From the NCBI RefSeq assembly GCF_021018805.1, contig NC_086247.1:140550102-140614101 (forward strand): a stretch of DNA of 64,000 bases, in the 5' to 3' direction. The notes beneath the pieces are model-generated. The model was not told the origin of the DNA, ran no database searches, and saw nothing but the letters and a program-made list of their open reading frames with translations. The translations under genes and the position numbers were made by a program. Shown in pieces: positions 29,052 to 41,870 of the stretch (positions within the stretch are counted from its first letter, which is position 1; every line of letters begins with the position of its first letter). Origin of the DNA: Prinia subflava (Eukaryota; Chordata; Aves; Passeriformes; Cisticolidae).

Positions 29052-29940
29052 GCCCCACAAATACAGCTTTCCTTACAAAAGCCTTTTGATACAGTATAAG
29101 ATGAACTATTGGATTTAATTACTAAACTTACTAAATGCTGTAAAAACATGTGGCCAATGAAATGCCTTCCTCCCACAGATGTCTGAAACTCTGATCCTTT
29201 CTGAGGAAATTCTAACTATGTACCAATCTTATCTGCTTTCATAGTGAAAACACTGAAAATCTGCTGTCCTAGAACTCAAGACATCTGCCAGATCTGGGAG
29301 GCATAAAGTAGAGAAAAATACAACATTGATTCACAAGGACTCAGTGCCTGTTAAACACAATTGGATTTGCAGAAAAACCTTGAAAGCATATGTACTGAGA
29401 AGATATTTAAAACATCTGGCAAAACCTGGATGAGGGGAGGGTGGAATACAAGCCCATAACACAAGAGCAAATTAAAATATTTCATTAAAAATATTTTTCA
29501 CTCTTAGTAAAACATTCCGACTTTGAAAAAGAAAAACAGAAACAAATGGAGCAAAATCTCAGCCCTGGGAAATCTGACAAACTGAACCTGGGCTATGGGA
29601 CATACAGCATAGCACAAATTGCTCAGGATGAGTGAATCTGATGTAGTGCCTTCAGGGTTTGAGGAGTAACTTAATATTCAGTTCATCCCCTAAAAGGAAG
29701 CCCATGCAAAAAATTGACACGCACAAAATCATTCTGGTAAAACACAGAATGAAGACTCCTAGAAGCTGCCTTGTACACCAGCAGCCACCCAGGCCAACAG
29801 CACATGCACAGCTGCATTACAATCCACCCTGAGGTGGCACCATTGGGCACTGCATGGAACTTGCACAGAGCAGTGCAACCACACACACAGGCTCGGCTCT
29901 CCTCCCGGAGCCCGTCCCGCTGGGCACATACCCACACCCG

Positions 29941-30365
29941 TGAGCTGCAGCAGGGAATGCAGCCCTGAGCTGCAGCAGGGAATTCATCCCTAAGCTGCCG
30001 CAGGGAATGCAGCCCTGAGCTGCAGCAGGGAATGCAGCCCTGAGCTGCTGCAGGGAATGCAGCCCTGAGCTGCTGCAGGGAATGCAGCCCTGAGCTGCTG
30101 CAGGGAATGCAGCCCTGAGCTGTGGCAGGGAATGCAGCCCTGAGCTGCTGCAAGGAATGCAGCCCTGAGCTGCCGCAGGGAATGCAGCCCTGAGCTGCAG
30201 CAGGGAATGCAGCCCTGAGCTGCTGCAGGGAATGCAGCCCTGAGCTGCCGCAGGGAATGCAGCCCTGAGCTGCAGCAGGGAATGCAGCCCTGAGCTGCAG
30301 CGGGGAATGCAGCCCTGAGCTGCTGCAGGGAATGCAGCCCTGAGCTGCAGCAGGGAATGCAGCGT
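29941..30365. repeat. Minisatellite, 25-bp unit, about 17 copies
   Basis: The unit TGAGCTGCTGCAGGGAATGC plus AGCCC repeats with exact 25-bp period; the CAGGGAATGC core recurs at 29951, 29976, 30001 and onwards every 25 bp to 30351. A central triplet varies among CAG, CTG, CCG and one TGG, and a few copies carry single changes (CAAGG at 30151, CGGGG at 30301, AATTCATCCC at 29981). No copy has gained or lost a base. Because 25 is not a multiple of three and the unit lacks stops on the minus strand, all three minus frames stay open across it. Those frames of about 174-270 residues are artefacts of the repeat. Confidence 0.97.
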
Positions 30366-33300
30366 CCCAGCCCAGCTGAGCATGCACTGCCCCCAGCGCT
30401 GCTGCCCTGCCTGCACTCTGGGGCATGCCCTGGGCATAGTGACCCACAGCTAAGCCAGAGCTTGCACCCTGAGGGCAGCTGCTCACCCCCAGCACCCCTG
30501 AGGATGTGGCTCAAGCATGCACTGCTTTGGTACCCCCATTTCCTATGGGTTCTCTGGATTTGTTACCACCACGACACACAACTGCACAGCAGCTGCCAAG
30601 ACACACAGTTTGGGATAAACTCTTCAGCTAACAGAAGAAACACACAACCAAGCTGCAATACACAAACATCTCTGAGTATTCCCAGCTGCAGTTTCACTGA
30701 AGCTTTTCCACCCTTCATTTTTTGGGCGATAGGTCTTTAAACAGCTCCATTTTCTCCTCCTTCCCTCCACTGCTGCTTACACATGGCTTCTCCTCCTGCA
30801 GCTCCCGGAGCAGCACCCTGGCAGTGACCTCTCCTCGAGCCTTCAGCTGCACGTCCTGCTCCCCCGGTCACTGCCGAAGCACAAACCAGAAATAACATCT
30901 CAGTACCAGCACTAACTGCAAACAGATTTCCCCCTACCCTTTATGGGTGGAAGAACTGAAAATACTTATTAAACTGTAATGTTATGTTTTAAGCAACATA
31001 ACAAAGAGCTATGGCAAAGCAGGATTACGGGAAGACTTTGCCCACTTGTGTTTTATTGCTTTAAAGGTGAACTTAAAACAGAGGTAGAGGTAAATCATCT
31101 ACATGTACAATGCTCACAGAAATATTGCCTACTATGTCAAACTACAGCAGTAACTTTATTCACTCACATAATGGATATTTCCCATGGATAAATGTCATGC
31201 AGTTCATTTGACAGAGCAGTTTCATGGTTTTTTCAATGCAGTAGGACCTTCATTTTTATTTATTTTTCCATGAGTCAAGAGCTCAACTAAAATTTTAAAT
31301 AAAACATGAAGAGACTATACTATGTAAGACCCTTCAGATGGAAATCATTCTGAAAGTTAGGCACTGTTTGACCTACAATCTCTCTGTCATCTAATGAAAG
31401 TCTTAAACATCAGAGTTCAAAATGGGCTGGAACAGAAGAAGCTAATGTCATTTTTATATTTGGTGGAGAAAGCTTTCATATGCAGAAAACCTCCAAAAAG
31501 CCCAAAAGCAGAGAGAGCAAGTCAGGACTTAATGAAAACACTGAAAGACTTATTTGTGTATTGTATATGGCTGGTTAACAAGGCACATGTGTCCATTTTC
31601 CAACTTGTTAGAAACTGATAAACATAATTTTATTCTTTTATACTATACTAAAAAAGAACTGCCAGCATTGCTTCAAATGTTTCAAATTTGAAACAGTTTC
31701 AGCAGTTGTTGCTCATCATTATTCTGTCTGTAAACTTCCAAATGCATTTACTTTAATAGCCTATATTTGAGGGATGCTCCTTTACACAGTCACCCATTCC
31801 AGAGGCTGAGGGTGTATACAAAAAACTTTCCCAAGTCCACGGGGAGCCAGGACACCCTGAACATCAGGAAAGGCAGGGCGGCTGTAACACCCTGCACAGT
31901 GTGTGAGGGAATGGGGTACAGAGGCACCCAACTGCACAGAGCAGTGAAAACAGCTCACATGCTTCAGGCCTCATTAACTCCACATTATGTTTATTTCTCC
32001 AGATTTGGGCTGGCTTTCAGTGCCTCATGGCACCTCTGATGCTTCAACATCTGACAACACATAGCAAGAAAATGCCCAGCCACCCCTTTGCAGAGGTTTA
32101 CCCATTAGGGACCAGCACCACAAAGTGACCAGATACCAGTGTCAGACCCAAGGCAGATGGCACTGCTGGTGTAACCATAAAATGCCATCAACGTGTCTCA
32201 AATCCGATCTTACTCTGATAAAAAATTGAACATGGAACTTTCTGCATTCATGACACACTGTCAACAACCCAAGTATACTTCCCAAGCATAATTAAGGTTG
32301 TATAGGAACTTCCTGGGGCCATGCAAGATTGCTCAGTAACTAAAACTGAGAAGCTGCTTGTTTTGTAAAATGCCACTTAGCCTTTCTCTTCCAAATTGCA
32401 AATGACCTTTTTTAAGGCAACAAAGGCAATATCCTACTTCATGATAACTTTTTTTTTTAATCTTTCATGAATTTATTTTCACTGTGTGAGTTAAATCACA
32501 GGCAGAACAGGATTCACAGACATGTATTTTGGAACTGGTCAACTCCATTTCTCTCCCAACAAGAGAGATTAGCCAGTGCACCTAGTGTAGCCAATGGTCT
32601 ATTTCACCCTGAAATAAGCTGCAAAACAGGTCAGACAACACACCCTAAAGGTGCCCAAGAATAAGAAACTGGGTTGCCTTGAGCATTTAGCTCAGATGCA
32701 GAACCTGAAGCCTGTTGGTATTATCCTCATCCATCACCTCTGCTTTGATCAGCTGTTGTCCAGCAATTGCCAAAAGAGTCCAAGTTTACTTTCAGTTGTG
32801 ACTATGAACAGTGCTGTACAGAGAACTGAAACAAATCCAGTGCCTCAGGATAAGGTTTTAATGGTCGATCAAAGTTTGCTTTGAGAAGCCTCATTTCTGA
32901 CTCACATGCACAATATTTGGAAGTTATTGCAAGCTTATTCTTGCTGTCTTTGTACAACCCTTTACTGTATGCACTGAGCAGTAGTAACATTTTAACTTAA
33001 CCTAAGCACAACTGTTTGCTTTTGTTTGTAAACCCACACGGTCCCCAACTCCCTGTCTACATATACAATCATTTCTACTTTCTGTCAATCCAAATCTATT
33101 GATAGAATTAGTTGCCTAAATCCATAACAGAGGCTAGAAGCACACACCTGGAACACAGCCCGAGTTCACATTCACTCCAACCCCAAACAGCCCAGCCCAG
33201 GCAGTAAAAGCAAGGTGGCAACTGTGTCAGGAAGGGAGATCCCATCTGTCCTTGCAGTGCCACAGAAGGGGAGCTGAGCTGAGGGTCCCTGGCTGCAGAG

Positions 33301-33854
33301 AACTGGGGACACTGAGCTACACCGAGCCAGGCCAAGCTGTGACAGCAGCAGAGCACTGCTGGGCTCATGCCTCATTCTCAGCTCAGAACAGCTCCATGGG
33401 CTGCAGCCGAGCTTGTCACCTCCACAGCATCCAGTGGTAAAAAGAGGAAAGTTCTTCTGAGTACATACACTTTATTCTCACCCTGAATACTTCATCTACC
33501 CGTAGCACCAACCCAGAGCTTTCTGAAGCTGGCACTCATCTTAATCGCATGATTTATTTAAGATTTACAGCAAGAGATGGGTAGGAGAAAGAGCAAATTT
33601 TGTCTTTGTTTCAAGTATGAAATAAGGCAATAAATTAATGGAAAGTTATTTCCCACCCACTCCTTTATTTCAATTATCATGTTTCAGTCCTTTTCAGGAC
33701 ATGAGGGTAAATAAAAAACAACCCAATTCTAGTAGCCATCTGTCTCTCTCTCATCCTCCTCAAAGGAGCATGTATAGGACACATAGAATTTAAAGCAACT
33801 TTTTCCCAGTAATCATCCAAAGAGATGGACTATCTCCAAAACACAACCCCATCC

Positions 33855-33870
33855 AAAAAAAAAAAAAAAA
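33855..33870. repeat. Poly-A homopolymer (16 A)
   Basis: A simple run of A without an adjacent retrotransposed sequence that I recognise. Confidence 0.9.
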
Positions 33871-35333
33871 TAAGAGTGTGGTAATGTGCTGCAAATGTAA
33901 TAAGGAAAAGAGCAAGAAGATCCCTTGTGAATTATGAACAAAAGCAGCAGTTCTCACACAGAAGCAGAAGTTTAGCGTAATAAAGTATATACTTTAAGTG
34001 TAATATCTTACAGCATTGGGTTTGTGATCAAAAATACCCACATGTTTTTCTGGCGGGGGCAGACATGCACGAGCTGATGCACTGAACACAGAGTATCACC
34101 ACAGGTGGGGTGGCCCAGAGCCCCCAGCACACACCCCCTTCATTAGCCCTAAAACACCAATCCCACAAGATCAGCCTGCTTAGGACCAAGTGAAACATTA
34201 AACACATTTGATAAACTTTGCATCCTCTCCTGCTGAAAGATTTTTTTGTGTGTAATTAACGTCAGTTGCCCACTCCTCATACCCCTTCAAAGACCTTTCC
34301 TGTTGCCTCAAAGCAAAGCAAAACATGACTGGGATACCAGTTATTCTTGTAGAATAGTGGCTCTAGATGTTAAGGCTGCATGAAGCATACTGCTTTATCA
34401 CATTTCACAAGTATCTATAAATACTGCATAAGGGTTTAGAAACTGTAGGCTAAAAAAATGTAATATGTACATATGCCTTCATAGAGTAAAGAATTTCACA
34501 GGGTGGTTGTCTGTATTGTGAGAAAGCATTCTCTACTCATTTCAGATTCACATTTCTTTGCCTTGCCTTCACTGTTCTCCTCATTTGCTTATAAGGAAAT
34601 TATGAGAAACACAGGAGCAATCAAGAAAGTATCTATTTTAGGAGTTATTACACTTATTGATATAACACTTATTGATATGTGTGGTGACAAACTCTTTAAA
34701 TAAACATATAGCTTTATCTCAATAGTATTAAACCCATGATACCACAATACAACAGACTTGAGCAGCTACACTGCAATATTTGATTGGATAAAACGGCATC
34801 ATTTTTTTTGCATACACAAAAATAGAGTCCCATTAAAGAAAAGGTTGCCTTTCATTTAAAGAAAGGAAAAATAAAACCCAGCAACTACCACGTGAGTGTT
34901 GAAATATTCTGAGAACACAGCTCCAGTTTCCTTAATAGCTTGTTGTTCAAGTGATCATTACATCTATTTAAGATGCCAAATTTAGACTAATATCCAAACC
35001 TGACTTCTTAAACTATTCAAATTCAATACTTACATCTTCACAACCCCTCCTTATTATGTCTCTTGTACTATATTCTCTAGCTATCTGATACGTCTAACCA
35101 GGTATCAGATACAAAACTGTATTTTTATTACTTCTCATTATTACTACTTGTAGATAGAAGTCTTTACCATATGGAATAACATCTTGAAATGCACCACAAT
35201 TACTCAAGTTTCCCCTAGAGAATCAGTAAGTTCTAAATTTTTTTACTTTATTGGTTTCAGGGATTTTTTTAATCCCACAAGAAGCAACAGTATTTTGCTT
35301 GCTAGTATACCAAGAAGATTGAAGATATTAAAG

Positions 35334-35440
35334 GTTAATTTAGAAACTTAAGCAGTTTAAAATCCATTTGTTTTTACAAACGTGTCACAGTCTCATCAAA
35401 AACACATGGTTTTTAAACTGCTCAACAATCCCAAATTAAC
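35334..35440. repeat. Long imperfect hairpin of pre-miRNA or MITE size
   Basis: Arms 35351-35375 and 35398-35422 pair over 25 positions with only two mismatches, around a 22-nt loop. The outer end of the stem is AGCAGTTTAAAA on the left and TTTTAAACTGCT on the right. Beyond an unpaired stretch of about 10 nt on each side, GTTAATTT (35334-35341) pairs with AAATTAAC (35433-35440). Nothing else nearby identifies a transposon family. It could be a remnant of a small palindromic DNA transposon, a hairpin RNA gene, or chance. Confidence 0.7.
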
Positions 35441-36948
35441 AGCAGAGCACTCTGCTTGGAGAAAACACCAACTGGAGATCACTCAAGTCAGAACTGTGCT
35501 GTACAAAGATCAAATTTAGCCTCATGCAAGAAAGCGACACCTGGTACTGATTTTTTGACTCAATAACTCTGGCTTTTAAACAATCATAGCCCTCACAGAG
35601 CTTTAGGGATAAAATGTGACAAGAATTCCTGAACGGCGAGAGCACCAAAAGGTGAGGAAACAGACTCTGATAAATCTTCTCAAACTGCAATGCATGAGAA
35701 ACCTTCCTTACTCAGATGCTAATAGCTGAGGTGCAAGCCTCAGTTCAAAGTTCTTTTTGTATTATCCAACACAGTAAAAGAAACCTAGGAGAACCTGAGA
35801 AGGGAGTAAGACTGGGAATGATGGTTTGCAAATGCTTTGTATTTCATTCTTGGAACTTCACTTGAATGACAGGCATCTGACCACCAATGAAGGTTACCAA
35901 GGAGATACACTGTGGAGAGCTGAGCTGATCCAAAACTCGACAGAGAGAGTAGAAAACCTCCCCCTGACTTCAGCAAACACTGTCTGTAAAACCCTTATCT
36001 TTCATTAGAAATGTGGATGATTTTCTCTATATTTTGTAATCAGCTATTTAATCCTAGAGATAACTCAATCTGATAAAGCTTCTAACATCTGGGGTTTGAT
36101 GAACTCATCTTTCTCTTCCTCCATGTCTAATCTCTCAATTCCTTAGTTCTTCAACATTTAAAAATATCTTTATTTCCATACAGAAAGATGACTCAGAGTT
36201 GTATTAGGAGTCAAGGAAACTTAAACAAGAATGAAGAAGTTTCTAGTGGCCATATGTGGGAAAGAGTGCTGAAACAATCATCATTTTTGAGACCAGAACA
36301 AATATGAACTCACCTCTGCAGTTCTTTGCCAACACACTAACATGGAGTGCTCCAAATCATGAAACCAAAGCCCTTACCTTATTAATATTTACGTATTAAT
36401 TCTCAGAATATACATTTGGGACTCTAGATAAATATTGCATCAAATCAGTGAAGTGACATATTTAAAGCAATTTTAAAGTACTTAAAATTCACCCATTTAT
36501 GCACTCCCATCTTTAAATAGTTTGCTCAGCACTGGATTTTTTGAACAGTCAAATTTGAGATGCAAAGTCATACAGACTGTTACAATGCCTGCAAGAAATG
36601 GCTCCGCTGGGGTTACCAAACCCTGCAGCTCAGCCAGGGACAGGACAGATTGCCCCCAGCAGCCCTCCTGCCTCAGGGTACAGCACAGGACAGTGCTCAG
36701 CAGCACACAGAACCTGCCTCTGAACCATTCCTGCAAATACTGCCTTGCTACATGAGGTGTAAACATGTTCTTTAGCCGTATGGGTTACAAAAAATGGCTT
36801 TTGCTCAGGAAATGCCAACTCCCCTTATCAGACAGGAAGAATGAGAAAAATACCAACATATTTGAAGACTTGGATCCTACGAGTTTTTATCTTTCCTGGG
36901 CTAAATAAACCAGTCCTACCAATTCATCATAGGCTCCAAAGTAATCTA

Positions 36949-36962
36949 TTTTTTTTTTTTTT
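36949..36962. repeat. Poly-T homopolymer (14 T)
   Basis: A simple run of T in intronic DNA. On the minus strand it is a poly-A, with no retrocopy recognised next to it. Confidence 0.9.
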
Positions 36963-38180
36963 GCTCTCTTTTGACTCTCTCCAACTTGTCTACAATTTCG
37001 CCATGGCTGGCACCCCAACTGGTCACTCCAGATTAAGCCCTCCTGCTCACAACAGTGAGCCCACAGCAGCATTTGCTTTTGTTCTTTTGATGGAAGAGCA
37101 TAATGCCCAAATGCACTGTAATAAGGCACCACATTGCCAGGATCCTTCTAACAGTATTGTGGATTTTGCTCTTCATTAGTACTGCTCTGCAAACTGCCTT
37201 TTCCTTACTAGATGCGGTGTCTGTGTCCATCTCACTGATTTCAAAACAGTTTATAAATGTATCAAAAGTCAAGGCGGAACTGAAACACTGTGCCTGAAAC
37301 TCCATCTTAGTTTTTTTATGCGACACTTTATATTCCAGTTCAGATTTATTAAAATACTAAACAGTACTTAAACTAAGAGAGCCCTCTGGGACTATACTTG
37401 ATATGTCCTACTAATTCGTCAGTGAACAAAACTACTCAGAAAGCAGAGAAAGAGACACAAATTCAAAGGCAAGCAAGGTCAGGAACTTTATGATAGCAAT
37501 GAATTCCCAGTCAAAGCCTGCATGTATGCTCTTACCTGTGAGGAATAAACTTGTGCTGATTGCAGGGTAAGAGCACGCTTGCACACTGGGAACCTTAAAG
37601 CAACAGCCACGCTTCTGGGTAAACAATGATGTGAAGCTGCAGCAATTTTATTGCTTCTCTGCATTTCTAGTACATCTTCACAGCCAGCTGGGCACTCACT
37701 TCACAATATTCTCACCTAGACTTTTTTTTTATGGTCTGGTTCTGTGGCCAGAATATGAAACTGATGCTGAGAGTCCTGCTAAAATATATGATACAGATCA
37801 CCTGAGCATATAACTCACTGGAGTGCACCAGTTCCAGCTAGCTGGCAGTAATTTCTTAGGCTCTCTGGCCAGTGTTCTTGGAGATACTGACCTCCAGCCT
37901 TTAGGAGAACCTTACCATTACCCCATATCTCACTTTTAAGGAACTGAAGCACCTACAACACATGCTGAAAACAAAAGCAGCAGCCTCCTAAAATGCACAG
38001 GCAGCTGATTTGTGTCACACTGGCACAAGGCAGTACAACAATACAAACCAGGGTGGGAAGCTCTACATGCACAATATGCTTGTAAACCTGTCTGCTAAAT
38101 ATGTCACTGTAGACATCATTCACTTTTACAAGCACTAGCTTCGAGAAGCAAATAGTTTACTTTTATTAATTATATTTGTA

Positions 38181-38570
38181 ATCACAGAATTACAAAGGTT
38201 GGCTGAGTTCTCTGGGGGTTATTTGGTTTAATCAGTCCACACAAAAAAGGACCAGGTGGACCAGGCTGTTCAGGGCTATGTTCAGGCAAGTTATGCCCAT
38301 CTACAGGCACATGGAGATGCTACAGTTTCTCTGAGAAGCTTGTTTGGCTCTCCAGGTGAGAATGGTTTTCCTTATTTCCAACTGGCGTTTTCCTTGTTGA
38401 AACTTGTGCTTGTCTCCAGCAATAATGTGCCTATGTGAGAAGAATCTGGCTTCATTTTCTCAATACCCTTCCACTAAACAACTGAAGAAAAGGGAGGTTC
38501 TCCAAGCCTCCTTATTCCCCTTAAGGGAAAAGACATCAGCTCTCCAAACCTCTCTACCTCTCTTATAATG
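38181..38570 (-). mobile_element. CR1 LINE fragment, old and diverged
   Basis: The reverse complement has CR1 layout: it starts at the tail with ATCACAGAATTACAAAGGTT on the plus strand. It continues through degraded versions of the segments CCAGGCTGTTCAGGGC, GAAACTTGTGCTTGTCTCC and GAAGAATCTGGCTTCATTTT. About 390 bp are recognisable. The divergence is clearly greater than in the 49-50 kb copy, so this is an ancient insertion, sense to PARD3. Confidence 0.75.
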
Positions 38571-39390
38571 TTTTTTCCAAATAATGTTATGTATTAAAAA
38601 TGTTTTTTCACTGTAACTGCTGAAATATTCAGAGAGACTTGTTACACATAATCACACCAAGACAAATAACCAAGGGTGGTCTTAGTTCTTGAACAAGCTA
38701 AATAATTTAAAAGGAAAACAAGACAAAGAGATGACCCTTTTCACAATATCTCATGAGGCTGAAAAGGGATTTTATTTACAATATTTAAATGCAGTACTGT
38801 GAAACAAACAACTTGGTTCAGGCAGTGCACCCGCTGCTGAACTGTCACTGCCTGACATCCTGTCTTATCTGCCAAATTGCTCATTAGGTTTGGCAATTTT
38901 CACCTGCGCCTCCAGTTTATATTTCAGCAGGGAATAAACATCAGTCTGCTTTAACAATCTTCTGCAGCGAGCTTCCAACCTCTTCCCAGAAAACACGCAG
39001 GCACAACACAAAAAACGCCTTGTGTACTGTGTGCTTAGAAAAAAGATGCAGCTGAAGTGATGAAATAGAACAAGAAGAAGTTTAACTCGGGTAACAGAAA
39101 AGCAGTAAAAAAGAAAGAGCTAGATAAGAAACATAAATAAACCAACTGCTTGTATCGATGAATTGTGTTTTCACAATGCAGAACAACACGGGGAATGGGC
39201 CAGCCTCATTTTTGTTTCCCTGTTTATATGGGAAGATTGAACTCGACACACACACACCCTCCCCAACACGCAAAGTACAGGCTGTGTTTGTGCATGGGAA
39301 AAGAGGGACTCCAGATGAATATCACTTTTCCAGCTGGGCCTGATCTAGCTAACCTTTCCCTTGCTGGGAGAGGAGCGATGGTGTGATCCA

Positions 39391-39565
39391 TAAACAAACA
39401 ACAGGGGTAGCATGGCAACCAGAACAAAGCGAGGAGGATCTGGGCAGGCTTGGAGCCCAGCCCAGGGCAGGAGGTGCTGCCGGAGCAGAGGGTGCAGGTG
39501 AGCGGGGCACACACAGCCCGGAGCGGAGCTCAGCCCGCCCCGGCAGCCACAGCACCGCCACGGAA
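39391..39565. promoter_or_regulatory. CpG-rich patch with forkhead and RFX X-box motifs (putative regulatory element)
   Basis: TAAACAAACA (39391-39400) fits a forkhead site. GTAGCATGGCAAC (39407-39419) fits an RFX X-box with one mismatch in its left half. The next 150 bp or so to 39565 are GC-rich with about eleven CpG dinucleotides, the densest CpG cluster I noticed in the window. It is shorter than a formal CpG island. It may be an intronic enhancer or minor promoter; no transcript start can be read from sequence alone. Confidence 0.35.
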
Positions 39566-39639
39566 AACAAAACGGCTCCAACGCCATCAACCAATTTCAG
39601 ACCGAATACTGTTTTTCATTTGTTAGAACTAAAATATTC

Positions 39640-39725
39640 ACCGCCAACCCTGCAATTAGCTGGAAAATTACAATAATTACAGCAATTTTGTATCCCATCT
39701 CCAATCCAATTAATAGATATATGAC
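39640..39725. promoter_or_regulatory. AT-rich homeodomain-motif cluster next to the CpG patch (putative)
   Basis: The stretch contains GCAATTAGCTGG, ACAATAATTACAG and CCAATTAATAG within about 70 bp. All carry homeodomain-type ATTA cores, in otherwise non-repetitive sequence with the texture of conserved non-coding DNA. This is a motif reading only. Confidence 0.25.
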
Positions 39726-41610
39726 CTTGTCAACATGTAATAATCAGGATCTGCATCTACCACAAAACTGGATGGGTTTTATTTGCTGAATAGAACTTAC
39801 ACAGTAAGAAGATAATTATTTGAAATACTGAGAATACCATTTGTATGCTATGCTTCACTTCACAAGTTATAAAGGAAATACAATAAGGATAGTATTTCCA
39901 TTTTCAATGTATATTTAAATGAAATTCCTGAAATAGGTATGTTTAATATGGGATAATATTACTGCACTGGGATTCCAAGCCTGTGGTTTGGAACACTTGA
40001 AACCAAAATATATCTGTCAACATTTAAAAAAAGGAATTAGATAGACAGGAGAACATTTCTGATTTCTGGTAATATATTTATTACAAATTGTTTAACACAC
40101 TTTATTTGGGCATGCTTCTATAAAAAAGAGCTACAATCATTACCAACAGTTTTAGAAGTCTTCTGTGTTTCTAAAGACCTTTGTATTGAAGGGTCTGAAA
40201 CCCCTTTTTGGTCATCTTAGCAATCAGTGAACTAACCAAGTGTTCCATGTATTTTCCAGAATGACACCAAAGACAAGTGAGCTGTCCAATATATCACTGA
40301 GTTTTATCTGTAATATATGATTTTGATGTACTAAGGTTCACATATTGTATAATACACCAGATAATCACACTAAGGAGAAAATGTGTATGCATTTGCCTGC
40401 TCTAACCCCTGCTAAGTCGAGAACCAAGGAGGACAGTTTTTTGGCTTATGCATGGAAATGAGATGTGCATTTAGCAGTGACATACTCTAGTGACAGCAAA
40501 ATGGAAGGGTCCTGAAATTCCAGGATACTTCTTTATTCTGCCATTAATCCTTCCCTAATTTAATTCTGTGTTGCAATGAAGCATAGTTACAGCTTAAAAA
40601 GACACATATTCAGCTCTATGTAAGCTAATTGTTAAATGCGGTTAATTTGATTTTACAGAAAACATTCTGGTACAAAACCTCTTAAACTTAACAGGGTGGT
40701 AACTTTTCCTTTTGCATTTTACCTGACTGCTTAAATACAGATTTTATCTATTAAAAAAACACCTACACAAAATCAATCTCTTGGAAATTACACATTGTTT
40801 TAAACAATGTATCTGTAAAATATCAAAGGACTGATAATACTAACTTCTGCTAAGAATTTTTTGGAGTGGAGTCCCTATTTCAAAAGTTCAGTGAGCAAAA
40901 TGATAGACACTACAAAGGACACAATGGCTTATACACGTTATCGTGTTTGCATGGTACTTTTAACAATAATGAAAATTACACAGTAAATAATTTTTCTTCT
41001 TAATACGCTCAAATATTCAAAGAACTTTTCTGAGCACGAAATGTAAAAAGTAATTCCTGCTATGTGGTTTTCAACACATGAACAACAAATGTTCACCACA
41101 TTGAAATAAACAAAATAAAGGGATGTTTCTGGCTGTAGTTTCCACTTTTTAAAGTATATTTTTGCAACACAGTAAATGCACATTTTAGCAGGTACTTTTA
41201 TGGAAAGGTGACAGCATAACCTAGCAACATTGACAGGTTAAGTAGAAAGTGCTCCTATCTTTAGTTTCTTTTTACCATTTTGTTCATTAAATGGAACAAA
41301 ACTGGCATACCAAAAATTACACCGTGTAGAGACTACATTTGGAGATACTGCTGTGATTTTCAGTGTGAGGACAATTTTAAACTGGCAGCATAGAAGGAGC
41401 TTATGGCTCCTAAAAGCAATTTATAAATAATTTATTAAAACAGAACAGGTTTGTTTACTTGCATGCAAGAAGCATTTACGCAGTTTCTCAGTTCCGATCG
41501 GCTTTCGATAAGGACAGATAATGAATCATTTTTCCCAGCAGCATCGATGGGTAGCAGCACTTGTCATCTTTGCAAATTTAGACAGAGCACATTGAGATAC
41601 TGAGAACATT

Positions 41611-41870
<260 letters not shown>

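Noticed and set aside
29941..30365. Possible CRISPR array
   Set aside because: Units follow one another with no spacers, and the organism is a vertebrate.
29683..30514. Overlapping minus-strand open frames of 270, 206 and 174 residues
   Set aside because: All three frames are open because a stop-free 25-bp unit is repeated. The 25-residue periodic protein is the same array read in rotating phase, with no homology and no start context.
31760..32040. Possible additional CR1 or LTR remnant
   Set aside because: Somewhat GC-rich, with phrases loosely like CR1, but no tail motif or ordered block match could be followed.
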